This document shows positions 25,761 through 32,913 of a stretch of DNA of 46,958 nt, one piece after another (the stretch's first letter is position 1; the number at the start of each line of letters is the position of its first letter). Below the pieces are notes generated by a model, which was not told the DNA's origin, searched no databases, and saw nothing but the letters and a program-made list of their open reading frames with translations. Made by a program: the position numbers and the translations under genes. Source of the stretch: Actinomycetes bacterium (GTDB lineage Bacteria; Actinomycetota; Acidimicrobiia; Acidimicrobiales; Palsa-688); contig JAJZIY010000021.1 of assembly GCA_021828475.1 (NCBI GenBank), positions 1 through 46,958 on the forward strand, in the 5' to 3' direction.

Positions 25761-26833
25761 GCCGGCGCCCCAGCCTCTCCGATGGCCCCGATCGTGGAGA
25801 GCCAGGGGATGCTGGCCTGGTGCGTCGTACGGGCCAGCACCGACAGCATGTTGGCATAGGCGACGGAGGGCGCATACGGGCCCTCCCCCGTCTCGGCCAT
25901 GACGCCGAAGATCAGCAACTGCTTGTGGTACCTGCGCCTGGCGTAGCGCACCAGCGCCGCCCACTCGGTGACCTGGTGGGGGAAGTACACCTGTGGCATG
26001 GGAATGTCCGGGCGGAAGCCGTAGGCCACCTCGAGCAGCTGGTCCTCGCTCCAGTAGAAGGGCTCGGCCGAGCCGTCGTCGACCATCGCCGGCTGGGCAC
26101 CGCCTACGGTGGTGGCGTAACCCGCCAGCACGTTGTAGGTATTGGTGAAGCCAGGGTCGAATGCGGGCTCGGCGTCGTCAGCCGCCACCACCCTGACCAG
26201 ATCCGTGTAGTGCATCCCGTAGCGCAGCGCCGCCGACCACGCCCCGACTTGCTCGACGGTGGCCGCCAGGGCTTCACCCCAGCCGAAGTAGTCCGCGGGC
26301 TCGTAACGGCAGCCGCAGACGAGCGCACCGCACGGCTCCAGCGACGAGCAACTGTTGTTGGTCCCGATCGCCACGTCGAGCACAGTGCCCGGAGGCGCCG
26401 TGCGGTAGTAGCTGCGGATGTAGTTTTCGACCCCTCTGGCCACCCATGCGAGGTACACGAAGTGACCGCGGAAGCTCACCGTCCCGTCTGCCACCCCGTT
26501 GAACGCCGGCCTCCCGAAGTCCAGGATGACGAGGCCCTGCGCAGCCGCCCGACCGGCTTGTGCTCCCTGAGCCGAGAGCACGCGGGGGTTGGCGTTGTTC
26601 TCGTAGTACGAGCGGGTGCTGGCAGGAGCCAGGGGATATGCGGCCGCCGCCGGTACGGCGAGGCCCAACCGGGCCGGGGTGGCAGGGCCGTGTGCGGCCG
26701 GACCTGGGGCAACGGTCCCGGGTAAGGTTGTCGCGAGCAGGCAGACGACCGCCGCCAGGGCCACGCTCAAGGGCACCGTGAGGCTGCGTGCCCGCCAAAC
26801 CGTTCGCCGCCAACCGGTGCCGCGCGTCACCAT
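25745..26833 (-). CDS. Secreted protein of unknown function
   Basis: 362 aa. A basic N-terminus (RGTGWRRTVWRARS) and hydrophobic core (LTVPLSVALAAVVCLLATTL) form a signal peptide or anchor. The mature part is ordered-looking: TRSYYENNANPRVLSAQG, QGLVILDFGRPAFNG, NNSCSSLEPCGALVCGCRYE (four Cys close together, likely disulfides), and EWAALVRYARRRYHKQLLIFG. The style suggests an exported alpha/beta (TIM-like) domain, but I recognise no family. It starts at ATG 26833; further in-frame starts upstream lack support. It ends inside the convergent radical SAM gene. Confidence 0.7.
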   Translation of the reverse strand: MVTRGTGWRRTVWRARSLTVPLSVALAAVVCLLATTLPGTVAPGPAAHGPATPARLGLAVPAAAAYPLAPASTRSYYENNANPRVLSAQGAQAGRAAAQGLVILDFGRPAFNGVADGTVSFRGHFVYLAWVARGVENYIRSYYRTAPPGTVLDVAIGTNNSCSSLEPCGALVCGCRYEPADYFGWGEALAATVEQVGAWSAALRYGMHYTDLVRVVAADDAEPAFDPGFTNTYNVLAGYATTVGGAQPAMVDDGSAEPFYWSEDQLLEVAYGFRPDIPMPQVYFPHQVTEWAALVRYARRRYHKQLLIFGVMAETGEGPYAPSVAYANMLSVLARTTHQASIPWLSTIGAIGEAGAPAQAGT

Positions 26834-26944
26834 GGCGTCCGATTTTCGCACCTCAGGCACCCGCTTGGCATGCATCACCCTGTGCCAGTGCAGGCCCACG
26901 CACAGTGTCGGCTCGGACAGTACCCCGGGCTCCCCCCGGCGCGT

Positions 26945-27856
26945 TCACGCCGGTGCTGCGGCGCCGCCTCCCGTCTGGCGCTCGCTGAGCTCCCACAAGC
27001 GCCTCGGCGAGTCGGCTTCGAGGGCACCCGGTGGGAACCGGCGGGGCTTGCGGTCGGCGAAATAGCTGCCGTTCTGGCCGCTCGGCTCCGAGCTCTCCGC
27101 GAGCCACACCAGCGTCTCGGCCCCCTTGTCCGTCGAGCGGGCGAACGGTCTGACGAGGGCCATGGCACCCTTCACCAGGGGCCCGTTGTTGAGGTTGAAG
27201 TTGCTGGCCACCAGGCCCGGATGGAAGCAGAACGCCTCCACCCCGGTGCCTTCGCAGCGCCTCGCCAGTTCGATCGTGAAGGCGATATTGGCGAGCTTGG
27301 TCTCCCCGTAGCGCCGGAAACCACGCAACTGGGACCGCCGCTCTCCCCAGGAGCGCTCGGCGTCTACGTCGCCGAAGGGTAGGTGCGACCTGGCTCCCGC
27401 CTCCGAGCTGGTGGTGATGACCCGGGCCGGAGCCGACTCACGGAGGCGCTCGAGCAGCAGGTTGGTGAGGAGCCAGGGCGCCAGGTGGTTGAGGGCCCAG
27501 GTGGCCTCGACACCGTCCGTGGTCGTACGCCGGGAGCTGAACACCGCGCCGGCGTTGTTGACAAGGACGTGCACGGGGCCCAGCCCGGCCAGGACGTCGG
27601 CAGCCAGGCGGCGCACGTCCGCCTGGCTGGTCAGGTCGGCCAGGAAGACGGTGGTGTGTGACCCGCTGCCCGTGGCAGCCGCGGCCGCGTCGATGGCCGC
27701 GGCTGCCGCATCGGCACGGCCACGGTCGCGTCCGACAAGGGCGATGTGGGCGCCCTTGGCTGCCAGCGCCCGGGCTGCGGCCAGCCCGATACCTGCCGTC
27801 GCCCCTGTTATCAGGAGCTGCTTGCCGGCTACCCCGTCCCAGGCAGTCTCGCTCAT
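26945..27856 (-). CDS. Short-chain dehydrogenase/reductase (retinol dehydrogenase-like)
   Basis: 303 aa NAD(P)-dependent oxidoreductase. TGATAGIG (residues 17-24) binds the cofactor, NNAG follows the fourth strand, and the catalytic set is Ser in ITTSSEAG with Tyr and Lys in YGETK. The HPGLVASNF segment after the active site and the length are typical of retinol dehydrogenase-like SDRs. The substrate is unknown. ATG 27856 has GGGAGGAGG just upstream. The gene follows the MFS exporter on the same strand, 67 bases after its stop, so they may be co-transcribed. Confidence 0.88.
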   Translation of the reverse strand: MSETAWDGVAGKQLLITGATAGIGLAAARALAAKGAHIALVGRDRGRADAAAAAIDAAAAATGSGSHTTVFLADLTSQADVRRLAADVLAGLGPVHVLVNNAGAVFSSRRTTTDGVEATWALNHLAPWLLTNLLLERLRESAPARVITTSSEAGARSHLPFGDVDAERSWGERRSQLRGFRRYGETKLANIAFTIELARRCEGTGVEAFCFHPGLVASNFNLNNGPLVKGAMALVRPFARSTDKGAETLVWLAESSEPSGQNGSYFADRKPRRFPPGALEADSPRRLWELSERQTGGGAAAPA

Positions 27857-27923
27857 CCCAACCTCCTCCCTGACCCGAAGGGCCGTCGCGGCACCCGGCC
27901 TGCGACGGCCCCCCGTGCCGGCA

Positions 27924-29567
27924 CTATATGGCGGCCTCGGCAGTGGCCGGGGCTCGGGAAGCTGGCTCGGCCTCCGGTCGGGTCACGGTCCTGGAGGCGA
28001 CGGTGGCCCCGCCATGGACGGGCCGCGCCACACGCACACCCAGAGCCACCAGTCCCAGTGCAGCCACGGCGAACACGGCACCGGCGAGGAAGGCGTCGTG
28101 CAGACCGTGGACCACCAACGCGCTCGGCGGGGCAGCGGCCCCGTGGCGAGCCCCGACAGCACCCGTGTACACGCTGACGAGCGCGGCCAGGCCGACTGCA
28201 GCGCCCAGCTGCTGGACGACGTTGACAACGCCCGAGGCCGCTCCGGCGTCCTTGGGCTCGACGCCGGCCAGCGAGGCCATGGTGAGGCTGACGAGTGACA
28301 GGCCCATCCCGACCCCGAAGACAACCAGGTTGACGACCACCCTCCACACCGGCGAGCCTGCGTTCAGGCCGGCGGCCATCAGCAGGGCGGCCAGGGCCAC
28401 GGCCGTCCCGACGAGCATCGGGATCTTGGGCCGGAGGCCCCGGCGCATGGCCAGGCTCGCCAGCTGCGACGACAGGAACACCGACACCGGGACGGGCAGG
28501 AAGACAAGGCCTGCCCGCAGGGCCGAGTAGCCCTGTACTCCCTGGAGGAACTGCGACAGGAAGAAGAAGACGCCGTACATGCCCGCGTAGACGAGGCCGC
28601 GGGCCACGTTGGCCGAGCTGCGGGTGAGGTCGGTCAGCAGGCCCAGGGGCAGCACAGGCTCCTGCGCCCTGCGCTCGTTGACGACGAAGAGCCCGAGCAG
28701 CAGCACTCCGGCCAGCAGAGGCCCGAGCGTCCCGATGCCCGTCCAACCCGAGCTCCCCGCCTCGACCAGGCCCAGCACGAGCCCGGCCATGCCGGCCGTG
28801 GACAGTACGGCTCCACTCACGTCGAAGCGTCCGGGCCGGCGGTCCGTCTCGGAGAGCACGGTCACGCCCACCACCAGCACGGCCAGGCCGATCGGGACGT
28901 TGACGAACATCACCCAGCGCCACGAGAGCCACTGGACGAGGACGCCGCCGGAGACGAGCCCTATCGCTCCCCCGGCCGCCGACACCGTGGTGAACATGGC
29001 GATCGCCCGCACCCGCTGCTGTACCTCGGTGAAAACCGAGGTCAGCAGGCCCAGGGACGAAGGAGCAGCGAAGGCGGCCCCGATGCCCTGGAGGGCCCTG
29101 GAGGCGAGCAGCTCGGAGGGCGAGCCGGCGAAACCGCCGAGCAGCGAACCGAGCGAGAAGACCGCCACCCCGAACAGGAAGGTGCGGCGGCGCCCGAGCA
29201 GGTCTCCCGAGCGCGCCCCGAGCAGCATCAGACCGCCGAACGTCAGGACGTAGGCATTGAGGACCCAGGACAGCCCCGCTGCGCTGAAACCGAGCCCGGC
29301 GCGGATGTGAGGCAGGGCGACGTTGACGATGGTCCCGTCGAGCACCACCATGAGCTGGGCCGTCAGGACAACGAAGAGGAACAGGCGCTGGCCCGCCGCC
29401 CCCGGCATGGCCCGCCCCGGTCCGGATCGCCGGCCAGGTGCTGCGCCCGGGCCGACGTCGCCTGGGCGGTGGCTGTCGCCACTGGCGTTGCCGGGGACGG
29501 CGGTCCGGCTCAGACCGTCGCCTGGGCGGTGCCCAGGGCGCGCCCGGTTTAGAGTCGTCTGCGACAT
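27924..29567 (-). CDS. MFS drug exporter, DHA2 (14-TM, EmrB/QacA) family
   Basis: 547 aa proton-driven multidrug antiporter of the inner membrane. After a 55-residue hydrophilic N-terminus, TM1 carries VVLDGTIVNVALPHI, the DHA2 D1-like motif, followed by GARSGDLLGRRRTFLFG (motif A), RALQGIGAAFAAPSSLGLL (motif B) and GGAIGLVSGGVLVQWLSWRW (motif C), the antiporter signature; about 14 helices in total. It starts at ATG 29567. It is divergent from a TetR repressor and shares its operator region, so it is probably induced by the compound it exports. Confidence 0.92.
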   Translation of the reverse strand: MSQTTLNRARPGHRPGDGLSRTAVPGNASGDSHRPGDVGPGAAPGRRSGPGRAMPGAAGQRLFLFVVLTAQLMVVLDGTIVNVALPHIRAGLGFSAAGLSWVLNAYVLTFGGLMLLGARSGDLLGRRRTFLFGVAVFSLGSLLGGFAGSPSELLASRALQGIGAAFAAPSSLGLLTSVFTEVQQRVRAIAMFTTVSAAGGAIGLVSGGVLVQWLSWRWVMFVNVPIGLAVLVVGVTVLSETDRRPGRFDVSGAVLSTAGMAGLVLGLVEAGSSGWTGIGTLGPLLAGVLLLGLFVVNERRAQEPVLPLGLLTDLTRSSANVARGLVYAGMYGVFFFLSQFLQGVQGYSALRAGLVFLPVPVSVFLSSQLASLAMRRGLRPKIPMLVGTAVALAALLMAAGLNAGSPVWRVVVNLVVFGVGMGLSLVSLTMASLAGVEPKDAGAASGVVNVVQQLGAAVGLAALVSVYTGAVGARHGAAAPPSALVVHGLHDAFLAGAVFAVAALGLVALGVRVARPVHGGATVASRTVTRPEAEPASRAPATAEAAI

Positions 29568-29609
29568 ATCTTGCCTTTCCACTGGTATGCTGAGAGATAA
29601 GTGGAAGCT

Positions 29610-29645
29610 TCCTCCGGTTAGTATACGGAGGGATCCTCCGGTTAG
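29610..29645. promoter_or_regulatory. Operator region between the MFS exporter and TetR genes
   Basis: TCCTCCGGTTAG occurs twice as direct repeat (29610-29621, 29634-29645), and between them CCTCCG (29611-29616) is mirrored by CGGAGG (29626-29631), giving an inverted repeat over the central TTAGTATA. The stretch is AT-richer than its surroundings and sits where both promoters must lie, as expected for a TetR operator controlling both genes. Confidence 0.65.
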
Positions 29646-29673
29646 GTGAACTACTTTTCGGAGTTGGTCCGCA

Positions 29674-30300
29674 ATGGGGCAGGCCCAGGCACAGGCCAGG
29701 GACAACCGGGACGGCGACCAGGTGGTCGAGGCGGGAACACCGCCGACTGACCGGCCACGGCGCGCCGACGCCCGGCGAAACGAGGAGAAGCTGCTGGCGG
29801 CTGCACGCAGGGTGTTCGCCGCCCACGGCACGGCGGCCTCGATGGACGCCATCGCCAAAGAGGCCGGGGTAGGGGTGGGGACCCTCTACCGGCACTTCCC
29901 CAAGCGCGTCGACCTGGCCGAGGCCCTCTACCGCAGCGACGTCGACGAGATCGTGTCAGCGGCCGCTGAAGCCCTGGCCGGGGCGGACGCCTGGGAAGGC
30001 CTGAGCACCTGGATGGAGGCTTACGTCCGCTACTCCATGAGCAAGCGGGCCCTGGTCAGCGAGCTCAACGAGGCTTTCGCGAAGGACCCGGGCCTCAGGC
30101 TGGCGTCCCGGGAGAGAGTCGTCGCCGCACTGTCGGCTGTGCTGGCCCGCGCCCAGGCGGCCGGGGCCGCCCGTACAGACCTCGACGGCGAGGACGTACT
30201 GCAGCTCGTCTTGCCGATGTGCATGAGCGCCACCCTCACCGAGCCCCAGGCGCACCGCCTGCTCGCGACCGTCCTGGACGGCTTGCGGGCCAGGGACTGA
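29674..30300 (+). CDS. TetR-family transcriptional repressor
   Basis: 208 aa. The N-terminal HTH domain (about residues 30-80) reads ARRNEEKLLAAARRVFAAHG, then ASMDAIAKEAGVGVGTLYRHFPKR, the recognition helix being VGVGTLYRHF. The C-terminal ligand domain is Ala-rich and all-helical. ATG 29674 has GGAG about 11 bases upstream. It is divergent from the DHA2 exporter with a repeat-containing intergenic region, so local repression of the exporter and itself is the likely role. Confidence 0.92.
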   Translation: MGQAQAQARDNRDGDQVVEAGTPPTDRPRRADARRNEEKLLAAARRVFAAHGTAASMDAIAKEAGVGVGTLYRHFPKRVDLAEALYRSDVDEIVSAAAEALAGADAWEGLSTWMEAYVRYSMSKRALVSELNEAFAKDPGLRLASRERVVAALSAVLARAQAAGAARTDLDGEDVLQLVLPMCMSATLTEPQAHRLLATVLDGLRARD

Positions 30301-30383
30301 CGACCGGGACCGGGTCGGCGGCGCGCGTCGGGGCCCCGGTCGGCGTCACCCCGGTCGGCGCCTGCCGGGACTGAGAGCGGACC

Positions 30384-30401
30384 GGCGCCGGCGCCGGCGC
30401 C
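30384..30401. repeat. 18-bp self-complementary GGCGCC run
   Basis: GGCGCC repeated three times is its own reverse complement and is enclosed by CCTGCC (30361-30366) and GGCAGG (30403-30408). It could form a terminator-like hairpin after the tetR gene but lacks a T tract. Confidence 0.4.
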
Positions 30402-30500
30402 TGGCAGGACCGATACCCCGGCCGGGCCCGCAGGCGCCGCCATGGGCGGAGGCGCCGAACGTCCGGCGCCCGCCTGATGGGGGTAGCGTTGCCGGCGGGG

Positions 30501-31655
30501 ATGGCTCGGCGGCGGAGGACCACGTGGGCGTCGATCGTGTCAGCGGCTGCGCTGGCCCTGGTGGCCACTGCCTGCGGTGGCACCACGAAGCACCCCCAGG
30601 CCGCCGGCGCGACGACCAGCACGACGGCCGTGACCCCCGCGACCGCTGCCGGCCACGCCAGGACCGCGACCGCGGCCAGGAGAGCGCGGCGGCACCGGCA
30701 TGGGCGCCGCATCGCAGCCCACAGGGTTGCCTACCACGGACCGCCGCTCTGCCCCCTCAACGGCCTGCCGGCCCCGAACGGGCACGTACCCCGCCGGGCG
30801 GCTCTGGCCGTCAAGGTCGAGAACCTCCCACAGGCCCGCCCGCAGTGGGGCCTCGACAACGCCGACATCGTCTTCGAGGAGCCGGTCGAGGGAGGGATAA
30901 CAAGGTTCATCGTCGTCTTCCAGTGCCACCAGGCGCCCCGCATCGAGCCAATACGCTCCGCCCGCCTCATCGACCCGGGCATCCTCGAGCCCCTTGGCCA
31001 CGTCCTCTTCGCCTACTCCGGCGCCATACAGCCGGTCGTCGACAGGGTCGATGCACCGGGGTCGCTGCTCGAGGACGTGAGTGCCTACAAAGCGCCCCAG
31101 GCGTACTGGACCGACCCGGCCCGCTACGCCCCCCACAACTTCGAGTCGTCGACGGCGGCGCTGTGGAAGGCGGCCACTACGTTGCACTACGGCCAGAAGC
31201 CCCCTACGCCCATTTTCAGCTACGGGCGCCCCGTCCAGGGTGGCACGCCTGCCTCCAGCGTGAGCATCCACTTCCCCCTCGACGTCACGACATGGACCTG
31301 GGACCCCAGGACCGGGGTTTACAACCGTTCGTACTCCGACACGGGACCGGGGCTGCTCGGCGACGGGCGGCAGATCACAGCGTCCAACGTCGTTGTCATG
31401 CTCATGCACGAGTACGTCACCAAGTACTCCGAGGACCCCCTCGGCGCACACGAGTACGGGCTCATCATGCGCGGTAGTGGCCCGGCATGGGTGTTCCGGG
31501 ACGGTGCTGTCTTCTACGGGCATTGGGAGCGTTCCAAGCTCGACCACCCGTACGTCTTCATCGAGAAGAAGAACGGTGCCGTCATACGCCTGGCACCGGG
31601 GAACACGTGGGAGGAGCTCGTCCCTCAGGGCCTCGACGTCGCCGTCCAGCCCTGA
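30501..31655 (+). CDS. DUF3048 (YerB-like) lipoprotein
   Basis: 384 aa exported lipoprotein: basic start MARRRRTTW, hydrophobic core, lipobox LVATAC with the lipid-modified Cys near residue 25, then a Thr/Ala/Arg-rich spacer. The DUF3048 N-terminal domain starts at CPLNGLPAPNG and includes ALAVKVENLPQARPQWGLDN and ADIVFEEPVEGGITRF; the C-terminal part has SNVVVMLMHEY and LAPGNTWEELVP, typical of the family. Function unknown. Start choice: ATG 30501 gives a normal signal sequence; ATG 30477 adds eight residues without a ribosome-binding site. Confidence 0.85.
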   Translation: MARRRRTTWASIVSAAALALVATACGGTTKHPQAAGATTSTTAVTPATAAGHARTATAARRARRHRHGRRIAAHRVAYHGPPLCPLNGLPAPNGHVPRRAALAVKVENLPQARPQWGLDNADIVFEEPVEGGITRFIVVFQCHQAPRIEPIRSARLIDPGILEPLGHVLFAYSGAIQPVVDRVDAPGSLLEDVSAYKAPQAYWTDPARYAPHNFESSTAALWKAATTLHYGQKPPTPIFSYGRPVQGGTPASSVSIHFPLDVTTWTWDPRTGVYNRSYSDTGPGLLGDGRQITASNVVVMLMHEYVTKYSEDPLGAHEYGLIMRGSGPAWVFRDGAVFYGHWERSKLDHPYVFIEKKNGAVIRLAPGNTWEELVPQGLDVAVQP

Positions 31656-31675
31656 GAGGCGAGGATCCCGTTTGT

Positions 31676-31972
31676 TCAGGCGCTGAAATCGATGGACTTG
31701 GCTTGGAGAGCGGCGGCCTGCGCTGCAGCGTCGCCGTCGTTGAGCGCCGCCACCCCCGTGAGCCCGTCGCCATCGCTCACGGCCTGTTGCAGCACGGACG
31801 GCGCGACCGACGACGGCTGGATGACGTTGGCCACCGACTGAGCGACCGACTGCTGGGAACTGGCGGGTGCGGCCTGCTTTGGCGACTGTGAGGTGGCTGG
31901 GGACTGGCTGGCGGCGACATGCGCTGCTGCCTGCTCAGCGACGGTGGGCTGGGCGATCGAGGAGATCTGCAT
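31676..31972 (-). CDS. Small low-complexity protein, 98 aa
   Basis: It starts at ATG 31972 with GGAG about 9 bases upstream. The start MQISSIAQPTVAEQAA and the Ala/Gln/Ser-rich composition recall short YjfB-like putative motility proteins, but the similarity is only in the first residues and I do not assign it. The sequence is probably helical, with no signal peptide. It is the last gene of the minus-strand directon that includes the SNF2 and SWIM proteins. The 65 bases before it contain a hairpin (GGCAA/TTGCC). Confidence 0.6.
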   Translation of the reverse strand: MQISSIAQPTVAEQAAAHVAASQSPATSQSPKQAAPASSQQSVAQSVANVIQPSSVAPSVLQQAVSDGDGLTGVAALNDGDAAAQAAALQAKSIDFSA

Positions 31973-32037
31973 TTCTCGGGCTCCATCCTTGGCTTGCCGG
32001 ACTGTGTCTCCTCCAGGTCGGCAACCTTTGCCAGAAG

Positions 32038-32913
32038 CTATGCCTGACGACCGGTTCCGACCGTGAGTTCGCCTATTTCGGCCGACGGCTCCCGGGGTGC
32101 CAGGCTTTCGTACAGTGGTCGCAACAGTTCGACGAACCCAGAGGGCCCGATCGCGACGGGTAGCGGCTCCATGGTGTCGAGCACGCCGTCCGGTGGCCCG
32201 GAACAGGCCGGTGCCAGGTCGTCGGTGGGGGCCTGGTAGTCGAGGGGGACCGGTCCAGGACCGAACGGCCACCAAGGCGCCACCTCGGGGCTTGCTACCG
32301 GCCCGCTGGAGCTGCCCGTCAGGGAACCCAGGAGCGCTTCATGCTCCCCGCCGCGCAACAACAAGACGAGCCAAGGGTCGGTGTCGAGCCGGTCGGCCAG
32401 GACGTAGAGCACTGCGGCGATGTGCTTGCACGGGTTTTCCCAGTCGGGGCAGGTGCACTTGGCCCGGATGTCGGTCCAGGAGGTCGGGAAGAGCGGTACC
32501 CCGGCGGCGGCGAACACCTCCTGCAGCCCGGTCGGTACCTCTCCGTCCAGCAGGTGGGCCACGAAGCCGACTTTGGCCCGCATGGCATCCAGTACCGACG
32601 ACCACTGCTCGTCGCTTGGGACCGCCAGCGCCGCTGTCACGAGGTACGGCCGGGGTCGCGATCCCTGCACTTGGGCCGCGATCAACCCCGGCGACACCTC
32701 CACCTCGATGACCTGGCCAGTCCGGGCGTAGCGGCGACCACGCTGCATCCTGGCCCCCAGCCCGTAGGACTCGAGCACCTCGACGAAACGGCGGGACCAC
32801 CACGTCGTGGCCATCGGACCGCGCTGCCTCGAAGTCGCCACGCCTGCCTCAACGGGCAGCGGAACCGACGGAGAGTACTTCTGCCAGGGGGCGTCCCAGC
32901 TGCGAGCCGGCAT
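32038..32913 (-). CDS. SWIM zinc-finger protein coupled to SNF2 helicase
   Basis: 291 aa. The SWIM motif CxCx(n)CxH is present as CTCPDWENPCKHIAAVLY at about residues 150-167. Upstream are conserved segments WWSRRFVEVLES and GRRYARTGQVIEVEVSPGLI, typical of the actinobacterial SWIM partner of SNF2-family helicases. ATG 32913 overlaps the helicase stop as TGATG, so the two are made together. The SWIM zinc finger is thought to bind DNA or protein and may help target the helicase. The C-terminal 90 residues are Pro/Gly-rich. Confidence 0.88.
   Translation of the reverse strand: MPARSWDAPWQKYSPSVPLPVEAGVATSRQRGPMATTWWSRRFVEVLESYGLGARMQRGRRYARTGQVIEVEVSPGLIAAQVQGSRPRPYLVTAALAVPSDEQWSSVLDAMRAKVGFVAHLLDGEVPTGLQEVFAAAGVPLFPTSWTDIRAKCTCPDWENPCKHIAAVLYVLADRLDTDPWLVLLLRGGEHEALLGSLTGSSSGPVASPEVAPWWPFGPGPVPLDYQAPTDDLAPACSGPPDGVLDTMEPLPVAIGPSGFVELLRPLYESLAPREPSAEIGELTVGTGRQA

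Noticed and set aside
31973..32055. c-di-GMP riboswitch before the small gene at 31972
   Set aside because: The GGCAAAGG stretch looks similar, but the second conserved block and the stem order do not match.
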